64,000 bases of DNA, taken from positions 124,001 to 188,000 of the forward strand of contig CALSUF010000004.1 of the NCBI GenBank assembly GCA_943789465.1, in the 5' to 3' direction. The notes beneath the pieces are model-generated. The model ran no database searches. It was given only the letters and a program-made list of their open reading frames with translations, and had not been told where the DNA came from. Within the stretch, counting starts at the first letter, position 1. Every line of letters starts with the position of its first letter. Below are positions 43,998-52,993 of this stretch, piece after piece. Position numbers and translations under genes: made by a program. The stretch comes from an uncultured Flavobacteriaceae bacterium (lineage in GTDB: Bacteria; Bacteroidota; Bacteroidia; Flavobacteriales; Flavobacteriaceae).

Positions 43998-44008
43998 AAT
44001 TAACCAAT
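43996..44008 (+). promoter_or_regulatory. Leader segment complementary to the twin small RNAs
   Basis: AAAATTAACCAAT is the exact reverse complement of ATTGGTTAATTTT, present in both candidate small RNAs (23105-23117 and 23302-23314). It lies 28 nt upstream of the POT transporter ATG. Base pairing is a hypothesis. Confidence 0.3.
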
Positions 44009-44036
44009 ACACAAATTATTAACTAACACTAAATTT

Positions 44037-45551
44037 ATGTCAACGACAAATACAGTAAATCAAAAAGAACTTTTTGGACAACCAATTGGGCTATACATAT
44101 TGTTTCTAACTGAAATGTGGGAGCGTTTTTCTTACTATGGAATGCGTGCCTTACTAGTACTTTACATGACAACTTCAACACTTGGTGAAGACGCGAGAGG
44201 CGCAGGATTAGGGTGGACAAGTAAAGAAGCGTTAGCTCTTTATGGATGGTACACCATGTTAGTATATGTGATGTCGATCCCAGGTGGCATGATTGCAGAT
44301 AAACTCATTGGACAAAAAAAGGCTGTTTTATATGGCGCTATTGTATTGTGTCTTGGACATGGTGTATTAGTTTTAACAGATACATGGGCATTCTATACTG
44401 GTCTTGGACTTGTGATTTTAGGAGTTGGTCTATTAAAACCAAATATTTCAACTATGGTAGGCGGTTTGTATAAAGAAGGCGATATTCGACGAGACAAAGG
44501 GTTTAGTATATTTTATATCGGCATAAATTTAGGGTCACTTCTGGCAACTTTAATTATAGGGTTAGTTGTGAAGGAATGGGGATGGCATTCTGGTTTTGGC
44601 TTAGCTGGAATAGTAATGCTGATAGGTTTAGTTAATTATATTTATGGACAAAAGTTTCTTACACATGTTGGTAATTTTGTTTCTATTGAAAATGATCCCA
44701 ATGAGATTTCCTATGGAAAATTATACGCTAAATTATTTCAATCTCCTCTTCAGTTAGGATTTACCATTGTTCTCTTAGCAGCTTCTGCTTTTGGATGGTA
44801 TACTTTGGAATGGGGCTATGGGTTGCTTTTTATATTTTTAACGGCTATTACGTCTTTATTAATGATGATATACAAAGAACTAGATTCTCAGATTTTTAAA
44901 GATCGGTTTTTAGTGCTTTTACTCTCCTTTATAATGGTAATTGTATTTTGGGGTGCTTTTGAGCAAGCCGGAGGACTGATGAACTTATACACAGAATCAA
45001 ATACAGATCGTGTATTGTTTGGTTGGGAAATTCCAACTATAATGTTTCAAAGTTTAAATGCAGGTTTTATTATCATTTTTGCAACCGTTGTAGCAAGTAT
45101 TTGGGCTAAGCGAAAATTAAAAGGAAAAGAAGCGAGTTCTTTATTCAAAATGGCTTTAGGGATTATCATTATGGGATTTGGTTTTCTTTTCATGGTGTTT
45201 GCAGCTATGGAATTTGAAAAATCAGGAACTTCTAGTATGATTTGGCTTGTTTTAGCTTATCTGTTTCATACCATTGGAGAGTTGTGTTTGTCACCCGTAG
45301 CATTATCATTTATAACCAAACTAACCCCCGTAAAATATGCCTCCCTTATGATGGGTGTGTATTTTGCTGCTACAGGTCTTGGTAGTAAAGTTGCAGGTAT
45401 CATAGGTGAAGCTGCTAGTGACTTTGGAGAATATGCTATATTTTCTGGAATTTTGATTCTTACACTTATCATAGGTACATTATTTATTTTAATATTAAAA
45501 CCATTAAAGCGATTGACTCATGGTGCTGAAGAGAGTGAAAAAAACCTTTAG
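44037..45551 (+). CDS. POT family proton-coupled peptide transporter (first of two)
   Basis: This 504-residue MFS protein has about 12 to 14 membrane segments. The PTR2 signatures are present: TEMWERFSYYGMRALLVLYM in helix 1, the GxGLLKPNIS motif (GVGLLKPNISTMVGGLY), FYIGINLGSL, and the late FHTIGELCLSPVALSFI. It imports di- and tripeptides with protons across the inner membrane. It follows the dipeptidyl peptidase gene by 39 nt and is followed by a second POT gene, giving a coherent peptide-uptake set. Confidence 0.95.
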   Translation: MSTTNTVNQKELFGQPIGLYILFLTEMWERFSYYGMRALLVLYMTTSTLGEDARGAGLGWTSKEALALYGWYTMLVYVMSIPGGMIADKLIGQKKAVLYGAIVLCLGHGVLVLTDTWAFYTGLGLVILGVGLLKPNISTMVGGLYKEGDIRRDKGFSIFYIGINLGSLLATLIIGLVVKEWGWHSGFGLAGIVMLIGLVNYIYGQKFLTHVGNFVSIENDPNEISYGKLYAKLFQSPLQLGFTIVLLAASAFGWYTLEWGYGLLFIFLTAITSLLMMIYKELDSQIFKDRFLVLLLSFIMVIVFWGAFEQAGGLMNLYTESNTDRVLFGWEIPTIMFQSLNAGFIIIFATVVASIWAKRKLKGKEASSLFKMALGIIIMGFGFLFMVFAAMEFEKSGTSSMIWLVLAYLFHTIGELCLSPVALSFITKLTPVKYASLMMGVYFAATGLGSKVAGIIGEAASDFGEYAIFSGILILTLIIGTLFILILKPLKRLTHGAEESEKNL

Positions 45552-45611
45552 AGTATTGAATTAATTACCGAATTTAGTAAACTAACCAACAATAGATAGA
45601 AAACAAGTATT

Positions 45612-47360
45612 ATGACAACAGATATTAATGACATGTTCAAAGACAAAGTCTTGGGGCATCCCGCTGGACTTTTTGTATTATTTTTCACTGAGATGTGGGA
45701 ACGTTTTTCTTACTACGGCATGCGCGCCTTACTGGTGATGTTTTTTACCGCATCACTCCTTGACGGGGGCTGGGGCTGGCCACGAGAACATGCCTATGCA
45801 ATTTTTGGTACGTATACCTCATTGGTCTATTTATCGACCCTCTTAGGAGGCTATTTCGCTGATAAAAAAATAGGCTATCGCTATGCGGTAGTTGTTGGTG
45901 CATTGCTCATGACATTGGGCCATGGCGCTATGGCTGTAGAAACCCCATTTTTCATTTACCTTGGATTAACTCTATTGGTATTTGGAAGCGGTTTTTTTAA
46001 GCCAAACATGACTTCAATCATCTCTGAAATGTACAAAGGAAAAGACGAGAAAAAAGATGGTGCTTATACTATTTTTTATATGGGTGTCAATGCAGGAGCC
46101 TTTTTAGGAATTTTGTTGTGTGGATATCTAGGTGAACAAGTAGGATGGCGTTGGGGCTTTGGATTGGCAGGAATTTTTATGTTGTTTGGATTACTTCAAT
46201 TTTGGTTTGCTCAAAATATTTTTGGAAATATCGGAACAAAGCCAGTAAAAGTAGATAAAGAACTGGTTGAGCTCAGTGCAGACGAGCCCAAATTAAATCC
46301 GTTTACATCATTTCAATTGGGATTGATAGCCGTCGCAGCACTTTTGGGGATCTCATGGATTTTTAATGACCCTATTTCTAAAATATCAGAAGGCTCTTAT
46401 AATTTATTTGATTTCAGTATGTTTGGAATGGAAGGTTCTAACATCGCAATTCTATCTGCTTTAGGACTGTTTGTGATACTCTTAGTCATCAGAATCCCTA
46501 AGTATGACAAAATCACTCGAGACCGAATGTTAGCTGTAATGTTTTTTGCGTTTATTACTATTTTCTTTTGGGCTATTTTTGAACAAGCGCCAAGCTCCTT
46601 AACCATTTTTGCACGAGACTATACCCAACGAGTTCTTGAGGGAAATTCAGCTTTTATGTTTAAAATAGTCAATACTTTAATGACCATTATTCCGTTAGGA
46701 ATTATCACTTGGGTGTTATGGCTATTATTCAAAAAAACATTTTCAAAGTATGCACTTTCAAATATCTTTCTAGCTATTAGTTTTATAATCATTTGGGCTA
46801 TCGCCATCTGGATGTTAACGATTGAATTTGGAAAAGAAATTGCAGAAGTACCAGCGTCTTGGTTTGGTGTTTTAAATAGTTTGTTTATTATAGCGTTCGC
46901 ACCCTTGTTTTCAAAATGGTGGGAAAGTAAATACAATCCAAATGCCAATATGAAATATGCTATTGGAATGATTCTGTTAGGAATCGGAATGGCTTGTGTG
47001 GCAATTGGCGCGTCGTCTATTCCACCAGGAGCAAAAACAGCTTCTGTGAGTATGATTTGGTTGGTATTGGTATACTTTTTTCATACCATGGGCGAATTGT
47101 GTATCTCGCCAGTCGCTTTATCTTACGTTAGTAAATTGGTGCCAGGTCGCATGATTGCCATGATGTTTGGAATCTGGTATTTAGCCGTAGCTATTGGTAT
47201 GAAGTTAGCCGGTGTATTTGGAGAAGCTTCTGAAGGGATTGCACAAGCAGAAGGATTAAGTTATTTCTTTTGGTTATTAACCGCTATTGCGGTAGGACTC
47301 GGTGTATTATCTGCATTACTCTATCCAGTGATTAAGAAATTAATGCATGGTGTTCGCTAA
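45612..47360 (+). CDS. POT family proton-coupled peptide transporter (second of two)
   Basis: This 582-residue paralogue of the preceding gene has the same signatures (TEMWERFSYYGMRALLVMFF, GSGFFKPNMTSIISEMY, FYMGVNAGAF, FHTMGELCISPVALSYV). It is about 78 residues longer, with extra membrane segments and a longer central loop (DKELVELSADEPKLNPFTSF). Tandem POT pairs are common in Bacteroidota and probably differ in peptide preference. The start is 60 nt after the first copy's stop. Confidence 0.95.
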   Translation: MTTDINDMFKDKVLGHPAGLFVLFFTEMWERFSYYGMRALLVMFFTASLLDGGWGWPREHAYAIFGTYTSLVYLSTLLGGYFADKKIGYRYAVVVGALLMTLGHGAMAVETPFFIYLGLTLLVFGSGFFKPNMTSIISEMYKGKDEKKDGAYTIFYMGVNAGAFLGILLCGYLGEQVGWRWGFGLAGIFMLFGLLQFWFAQNIFGNIGTKPVKVDKELVELSADEPKLNPFTSFQLGLIAVAALLGISWIFNDPISKISEGSYNLFDFSMFGMEGSNIAILSALGLFVILLVIRIPKYDKITRDRMLAVMFFAFITIFFWAIFEQAPSSLTIFARDYTQRVLEGNSAFMFKIVNTLMTIIPLGIITWVLWLLFKKTFSKYALSNIFLAISFIIIWAIAIWMLTIEFGKEIAEVPASWFGVLNSLFIIAFAPLFSKWWESKYNPNANMKYAIGMILLGIGMACVAIGASSIPPGAKTASVSMIWLVLVYFFHTMGELCISPVALSYVSKLVPGRMIAMMFGIWYLAVAIGMKLAGVFGEASEGIAQAEGLSYFFWLLTAIAVGLGVLSALLYPVIKKLMHGVR

Positions 47361-47401
47361 TTTTGGTATTATATTTGTTGCTTATTATAAAAAACATAAA
47401 A

Positions 47402-47947
47402 ATGAAAATATATATATTAACAATCCTACTCGTAGCAGGTACACTATCAGTTGATGCACAAAGTATCAATTGGGTAAGCATGGATGAAGCCCTCGAATTA
47501 CAACAAAAAGCACCCAGAAAAATACTTATTGATATGTATACCTCTTGGTGTGGGCCTTGCAAAATGCTAGATAGAAATACGTTTACCAACAAAGATTTGA
47601 TTGCTTTTGTCAATGAACATTATTATGCAGTCAAATTCAATGCAGAAGGCAATGAAACTGTAAATCTTAAAGATCAAAAATTTTCAAATCCAAATTACAA
47701 GCCCGAGATGGCAAAACGCCGAAACAGTCAACACGAATTGACGCAGTATTTGGGAGTTAATGCCTATCCAACGATGGTGTTTTTAGGTCTAGATGCAGAA
47801 TTAATTGCTCCAATTCCTGGCTATCAAACAGCTCAGCAACTTGAGCTGTACTTGAAATTGTTTAAAGATGACACCTACAAGGAAATGAACAACCAGGAAG
47901 CATTTAATAACTACTACAAAACGTTTGTGCCTTCTTTTACTCCGTAG
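47402..47947 (+). CDS. Exported thioredoxin-like protein
   Basis: The ATG at 47402 begins a signal peptide (MKIYILTILLVAGTLSVDAQ); the frame is also open from 47363. The 181-residue product has a thioredoxin fold with YTSWCGPCKMLD and a cis-Pro segment NAYPTMVFLG. A 25-residue insertion between these (KFSNPNYKPEMAKRRNSQHE) is typical of the DUF255/thioredoxin_7 group. A periplasmic oxidoreductase, substrate unknown. Confidence 0.85.
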   Translation: MKIYILTILLVAGTLSVDAQSINWVSMDEALELQQKAPRKILIDMYTSWCGPCKMLDRNTFTNKDLIAFVNEHYYAVKFNAEGNETVNLKDQKFSNPNYKPEMAKRRNSQHELTQYLGVNAYPTMVFLGLDAELIAPIPGYQTAQQLELYLKLFKDDTYKEMNNQEAFNNYYKTFVPSFTP

Positions 47948-47970
47948 TTAGTCAACCTAAAATTCAACAA

Positions 47971-48525
47971 ATGAAAGTTCATATTGAGACGGAACGTCTA
48001 CTCATAAGAGATTTAGAGAAATATGACGCAAAGGGGATTTTTGAACTTGATTCAGACCCCGATGTTCACGAATTTCTAGGAAAAAACCCAATAAAAACTA
48101 TTGATGAAGCCAAACAAGTGATTGATTTTATAACAAATCAATATGTTGATAATGGAATTGGACGTTGGGCTATTATTGATAAAAAAACAAATGATTTTAT
48201 TGGCTGGACTGGATTAAAATTTGAACAAGGATTAAGAGAGAACTTCAGTTATTATGACTTAGGTTACAGACTTAGAAAAAAATACTGGGGAAAAGGCATA
48301 GCGACCGAATCAGCAATCCAGTCTCTTAAATATGGATTTGAAAAACTCGACTTAAAAGAAATTGGCGCAGCTGCTGATGTTGATCATTTAGTTTCAAATA
48401 AAATACTTAAGAAGATTGGGCTAAAGTTTATTGAAACATTTGAATTTGAAGGATCTACATGCAATTGGTATAATCTCAAAAAATCTGAATGGCTGAAATC
48501 TAAACCAACCAACCTACAAAAGTAG
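47971..48525 (+). CDS. GNAT N-acetyltransferase, RimJ/RimL type
   Basis: This 184-residue protein starts with the RimJ/RimL opening HIETERLLIRDLEKYD. The acetyl-CoA loop is YRLRKKYWGKGIATESAIQS (Q/R-x-x-G-x-A form), followed by LDLKEIGAAADVDHLVSNKI. The substrate is not inferable; members modify ribosomal proteins or small molecules. Likely intact and independent. Confidence 0.88.
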   Translation: MKVHIETERLLIRDLEKYDAKGIFELDSDPDVHEFLGKNPIKTIDEAKQVIDFITNQYVDNGIGRWAIIDKKTNDFIGWTGLKFEQGLRENFSYYDLGYRLRKKYWGKGIATESAIQSLKYGFEKLDLKEIGAAADVDHLVSNKILKKIGLKFIETFEFEGSTCNWYNLKKSEWLKSKPTNLQK

Positions 48526-48562
48526 TTTTTAAATCTAAATGTTACTTTATAATGTCACATTT

Positions 48563-50596
48563 TTAATAATTGATAAAAAAAGCCCCCTTTTCGCTAGTTT
48601 GGTGGAATTGGGTTTTTTTTGCTTCACAGGTTAATTTCCAGCGTTCTTGATAGGTTTTGTAATTACTTCCATCCCAAATAATGAGTTCAGGACGAATGCT
48701 GTCAATCAAACGGTTTAAGTTAATTTTTGGAGATTGCCTCAACAATACCCACTGTGGCTTGACACTTTTAATATTATAAACCCCAAGGCTATCCACGATC
48801 AAAAGAAGCTTGTTGTTAATCTTATAAAGGCGTTGGATGGTGTCAGTAGATTGGGTTTTGATAGCAGCACCTATTACATAATCATTTAGCATGCGTTGTT
48901 TCGTTAGGGAATCTAAATCATGATGAATTTCTAAATGATGTTTGGATTGTAGTCCCAGAACACTGTGTTTAGATTTATGAAATACAATAAACGAATTTTT
49001 AGTAGTCAGTGCAGGAATTAGTTGCACAATAACTTGAAAACCTAAGATACAGACCCCCAATACTATTAAATTTTTAAACGTTTTCTTATGATAAAAAATA
49101 CCGAGTAAAAAGAGGATGAGGTAACTGAAAATAAGAGCGGTTAAATCAAACGAAATCTGATTAAATAGAAACGCTTCTTTTGAAGCAACCCATTCCACAA
49201 ACCAATTCATTAACTGGATAATCCAGCTTAAAATTTGGATTAATAAATCTGGAGGTTGGTGTATTCCAATCAAAACCAACATTAATATTCCCAATCCAAG
49301 TATCACAATAAGACAAGGAATCACAACCATATTCGTCACAAAAAACAAGCCTGGAAATTGATGGAAATAATACAAACTCAAAGGCAAAACTCCAATTTGA
49401 GCAGCAATGGATACCTTGAGCAAATCCAAAAACCAATTCCCAATCCAATGTTTAATACCCCACCACTTATCTAAAACAGGTTTAACGATGATGATGGAAG
49501 CGACCGCAGCATAACTGAGTTGAAACCCTACGTCAAAACAAAACCCTGGACGAACAAGCAAGAGTATAAACGCTGAAACTGCTAAGGTGTTTAATGAATT
49601 TGAAGTCCGTTTTAACCCCCTGACAATTGCAAATAAACTAAACATCGTTACCGCTCTGACCACAGAAGGGGATAAGCCTGCAATGATTGCAAAGCTCCAC
49701 AAAACACATAAAATTAGGACTAAGCGCACAAATTTACCATGTCTAAAATACAGCAATGGCTTCATGATAAATTGTAGAATTAATAATAGAATCCCTATAT
49801 GAAGTCCAGAAATCGCTAGAATATGAACAGCTCCTGCTTTTGCATAATCTTCGTACACATCCGCTCTAATATCTTGGCGTTGTCCCAAAAGTAGAGCCTT
49901 GATAAAGGCCAATTCAATTGGTTTGAAAGGGAGCTTTTGGAGACGCTTGTTCAACGCTTCACGAATTGTCTCCGCATAGTCTGTAATAGAATTTGGAGAT
50001 TGAGGAATGACTAAAATAATTTCGTCTCTCAAAAAAACTTGATGGTAAATCCCCAAGCGTTTTAGATATTTTTTATAATTAAATTGATAAGGATTTAAAG
50101 GTTCATTGACTTCTTGAAGGAATGTAGAAGCTAAGATTTTTTCATTTACGTTAAAGTTTGTTTGCTGTGATTTCTTACTCAAATTGATCAGAAGTGTCCC
50201 CGAAACCCTAATAGAATCAATTTTTATGAGTTCCGCATAATAACGTTGGTTATAAGTAGTTGGTTTTAATCGTTTTTTGATTGCAAACTCAAGTTGATGT
50301 GCTTGAGTATCTACGAGAGCCTCTAAATGAGTATAATGTGGTTTATAAAAAGTTGGAGTATGTAATTTAGATACAAAAACGCCCAGTAAAATCATGACTA
50401 GTACTACTATTAACGAAGGCCAATACAGGGTTTTTTTGTATTTCTTGCAATGGTAATGTACTATGACTAGTACAATTAGCATAAAACCAATAGCGCCAAG
50501 GAGTATAGCTACTGCTATAGCGGTGTACTCGCTTAAAATAACACCAATTATAAGAAATAGGGTAAGCTTTAATACGGGGTACTTAAAGGCTTGCAT
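48563..50596 (-). CDS. comEC: ComEC/Rec2-type competence membrane protein
   Basis: The ATG at 50596 gives MQAFKYPVLKLTLFLIIGVI, the usual start; the open frame goes to 50617. The N-terminal membrane helices and DUF4131 region are followed by the Competence domain (AGAVHILAISGLHIGILLLI; GLSPSVVRAVTMFSLFAIV). The C-terminal ~190 residues are a shortened metallo-beta-lactamase-like region without a clear HxHxDH motif, as often in Bacteroidota. It forms the inner-membrane channel for DNA uptake. Length about 677. Confidence 0.92.
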   Translation of the reverse strand: MQAFKYPVLKLTLFLIIGVILSEYTAIAVAILLGAIGFMLIVLVIVHYHCKKYKKTLYWPSLIVVLVMILLGVFVSKLHTPTFYKPHYTHLEALVDTQAHQLEFAIKKRLKPTTYNQRYYAELIKIDSIRVSGTLLINLSKKSQQTNFNVNEKILASTFLQEVNEPLNPYQFNYKKYLKRLGIYHQVFLRDEIILVIPQSPNSITDYAETIREALNKRLQKLPFKPIELAFIKALLLGQRQDIRADVYEDYAKAGAVHILAISGLHIGILLLILQFIMKPLLYFRHGKFVRLVLILCVLWSFAIIAGLSPSVVRAVTMFSLFAIVRGLKRTSNSLNTLAVSAFILLLVRPGFCFDVGFQLSYAAVASIIIVKPVLDKWWGIKHWIGNWFLDLLKVSIAAQIGVLPLSLYYFHQFPGLFFVTNMVVIPCLIVILGLGILMLVLIGIHQPPDLLIQILSWIIQLMNWFVEWVASKEAFLFNQISFDLTALIFSYLILFLLGIFYHKKTFKNLIVLGVCILGFQVIVQLIPALTTKNSFIVFHKSKHSVLGLQSKHHLEIHHDLDSLTKQRMLNDYVIGAAIKTQSTDTIQRLYKINNKLLLIVDSLGVYNIKSVKPQWVLLRQSPKINLNRLIDSIRPELIIWDGSNYKTYQERWKLTCEAKKTQFHQTSEKGAFFINY

Positions 50597-50659
50597 CGTA
50601 TAAAGAAACGGAACCACTTGTGGGGCCGAAGCAGGTTGAGATTAGAGATTTAAAGTCCT

Positions 50660-51772
50660 CTAAAGTAATGAATTATAAACTAATTCTGCAACATTTTGAC
50701 TGGCGCCTGCGCCTCCGAGTTTTGTTTCAAGTTCATGATAGGCCTCAAATTGTGCCTCACGAACTGGTCCCTCCAAAATAGAAGTCAGCTCTTTTGTCAA
50801 ACGTTTGGTGTTGAACGTTTCTTGTATTAATTCGGTAACCACTTCTTTGTCTAAGATCAAATTGACCAAGGAGATATATTTTAGTTTTACCAATCGTTTT
50901 CCTATTTGATATGAAATCCAACTGGTTTTATAACACACGACTTCAGGTACTTTAAATAAAGCCGTTTCTAAGGTGGCAGTTCCTGAAGTAACCATTGCAG
51001 CATGGGAAACACTCAATAAATCATAGGTGCAGTTTTCAACAAAATACACGTTTTTATTCGTAATAAACGAACTGTAGAATTCAGGATCCTGACTAGGAGC
51101 TCCCGCAATTACAAACTGATAATTTGGAAACGATTTTACAACACTTAGCATTACAGAAAGCATTTTATTAATTTCCTGCTTTCGACTTCCAGGAAGCAGT
51201 GCAATAATAGGTTTGTTGTTGAGTTGATGGGTTTGACGAAACGCGGTTTCATCAACAGGAACTCTATCGGCAATGGCATCAATAAGTGGGTGACCTACAA
51301 ATGATACTGGCATACCGTGTTTATCTTCGTAAAACTCTTTTTCAAAAGGGAGTATGACATACATTTTATCGACGTCACGCTTGAGGGCACTAATGCGATT
51401 TTCTTTCCAAGCCCAAATTTGTGGAGAAATATAATAATGGGTTTTATAGCCTTCGATTTTCGCCCATTTTGCTATCCGCATATTGAATCCTGGGTAATCA
51501 ATAAAAATCAAACAATCAGGTTGATAAACTTCAATATCTTTTTTACAAAAGGATAAATTTTTGGTAATAGTTCTTAGGTTCATTATTACTTCAAAGAAGC
51601 CCATAAAGGCCAATTCTTTGTAATGTTTTACTAAAGTACCTCCTACATTTTGCATCAAGTCACCACCCCAAAATCTAAATTCTGCGTTCGCATCTGTTTT
51701 TTTTAGGACCTTCATTAGGTTTGCTGCATGCAAATCTCCTGAGGCTTCTCCAGCAATAATGTAATACTTCAT
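50660..51772 (-). CDS. lpxB: Lipid-A-disaccharide synthase
   Basis: This GT19 glycosyltransferase joins UDP-diacylglucosamine and lipid X to make the lipid A disaccharide. It has the opening YYIIAGEASGDLHAANLMK, then ISPQIWAWKENRI and PFEKEFYEDKHGMPVSFVGHP, and LLPGSRKQEINKML. The donor-site VTSGTATLETALFKVPEVVC follows. Length 370 is typical. Read leftward as the last gene after surE and a small membrane protein gene; the latter's stop is adjacent to this ATG. Confidence 0.97.
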   Translation of the reverse strand: MKYYIIAGEASGDLHAANLMKVLKKTDANAEFRFWGGDLMQNVGGTLVKHYKELAFMGFFEVIMNLRTITKNLSFCKKDIEVYQPDCLIFIDYPGFNMRIAKWAKIEGYKTHYYISPQIWAWKENRISALKRDVDKMYVILPFEKEFYEDKHGMPVSFVGHPLIDAIADRVPVDETAFRQTHQLNNKPIIALLPGSRKQEINKMLSVMLSVVKSFPNYQFVIAGAPSQDPEFYSSFITNKNVYFVENCTYDLLSVSHAAMVTSGTATLETALFKVPEVVCYKTSWISYQIGKRLVKLKYISLVNLILDKEVVTELIQETFNTKRLTKELTSILEGPVREAQFEAYHELETKLGGAGASQNVAELVYNSLL

Positions 51773-52066
51773 TTATAATCTAATTAAAAAGGTTAGGAGT
51801 GCAATTAAAATAGTGGCTGCCAAAACACCTCCCGCACGTGCATCTTGTCTTTTTCTAATAAAATAAAAGAAACTGAGCAAGTTTAAAATGGCGCCTAAAC
51901 TTATTAGTTTTCCTAAGAAATTTTCAGATTGAGCGCTTTCTAAAACAGTAAGAATATCATCTGATCGCCCCGATAATTTACCCAATACAATAGCTGCAGT
52001 TATCAATCCTATTATATTTGCCAATAGACCAACTACAAGGCCTTGAAAAAGTTTTTTCTTATTCAT
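51773..52066 (-). CDS. Small membrane protein between surE and lpxB
   Basis: This 97-residue protein has an N-terminal hydrophobic helix (LFQGLVVGLLANIIGLITAA), a second (FLGKLISLGAILNLLSFFYF), and a C-terminal one (GGVLAATILIALLTFLI). It overlaps surE by 8 nt at its start and abuts lpxB, so the three are one operon. No function is known; it may serve lipid A synthesis by context only. Confidence 0.75.
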   Translation of the reverse strand: MNKKKLFQGLVVGLLANIIGLITAAIVLGKLSGRSDDILTVLESAQSENFLGKLISLGAILNLLSFFYFIRKRQDARAGGVLAATILIALLTFLIRL

Positions 52067-52835
52067 TGAAATCCCATTTATTTAATTCTTGAATGTAGTG
52101 GTGTGCAGTCAAGTCATATTGGACAGGCACCACTGAAACAAAACCATTTTCTAGCGCCCATTCATCGGTATCTTCTCCCTTATCTAAATTGTTAAACTCG
52201 CCAGTCAGCCAATAATAATCGCGTCCTAATGGAGTTTGACGCTTGTCAAATTTTTCAATCCAATTCGCATTGGCTTGTCGGCACACGCGGATGCCTTTTA
52301 TCTCTTTTTCTAAAAGTTTTGGAAAATTTACATTTAGAATAATTCCTTTTTGTAACCCTTGATTTAAAACCTGTAAAGTGATGGTTTTTATAAACGATTC
52401 AATTTGACTAAAATCAGCTTCCCACTTATAATCCAAAAGCGAAAATCCAATCGCAGGAATACCTTCCATGCCCGCTTCAATTGCGGCACTCATAGTGCCT
52501 GAGTAAATGACATTTACAGAGGAGTTTGATCCGTGATTTACCCCTGAAACACATAAATCAGGTTTGCGATCTAAAAGCTCATGCACTGCTAGTTTTACAC
52601 AATCTGCAGGAGTTCCTGATGTACTGTACTCCGTTTGTGGGCCTTTATCGATGCGCTCTCTTTTACAATACAAGGTATCGTTAATAGTGATGGCATGTCC
52701 CATAGCACTTTGTGGACTGTCAGGCGCTACAACAATGACTTCTCCAATAGTATTCATTACCTTTATCAAAGTACGAATTCCTGGTGCAGTGATGCCATCA
52801 TCATTAGTGACCAAAATTAAAGGTCTTTTTGTCAT
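52059..52835 (-). CDS. surE: 5'/3'-nucleotidase SurE
   Basis: The ATG at 52835 gives MTKRPLILVTNDDGITAPGI, with the metal-binding Asp-Asp of SurE at the normal distance; the frame extends to 52937 without similarity. Further motifs are VAPDSPQSAMGHAIT, VSGVNHGSNSSVNVIYSGTM and GIILNVNFP. The enzyme removes phosphate from nucleoside monophosphates. Length 258 is normal. A TACTTTTG -7 element lies just upstream. First gene of the surE-lpxB operon. Confidence 0.96.
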   Translation of the reverse strand: MTKRPLILVTNDDGITAPGIRTLIKVMNTIGEVIVVAPDSPQSAMGHAITINDTLYCKRERIDKGPQTEYSTSGTPADCVKLAVHELLDRKPDLCVSGVNHGSNSSVNVIYSGTMSAAIEAGMEGIPAIGFSLLDYKWEADFSQIESFIKTITLQVLNQGLQKGIILNVNFPKLLEKEIKGIRVCRQANANWIEKFDKRQTPLGRDYYWLTGEFNNLDKGEDTDEWALENGFVSVVPVQYDLTAHHYIQELNKWDFNE

Positions 52836-52857
52836 TGATATTCCGTTTAAGTTGCTA

Positions 52858-52865
52858 CAAAAGTA
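52858..52865 (-). promoter_or_regulatory. Candidate -7 element (TACTTTTG) of surE
   Basis: Perfect TAnnTTTG on the minus strand, 23 nt before the surE ATG. It supports the chosen start at 52835. Confidence 0.55.
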
Positions 52866-52993
52866 AGTAATTTGTTGCTTATTTGATGATTTCAGACGCT
52901 TTAACAAAAAATTATTACCGTTCATTAAGGTTGGCATAATTATTTCCCATACTTTAGAATATTATTTATCAGTCCCTATAACAGTTTATTCAG

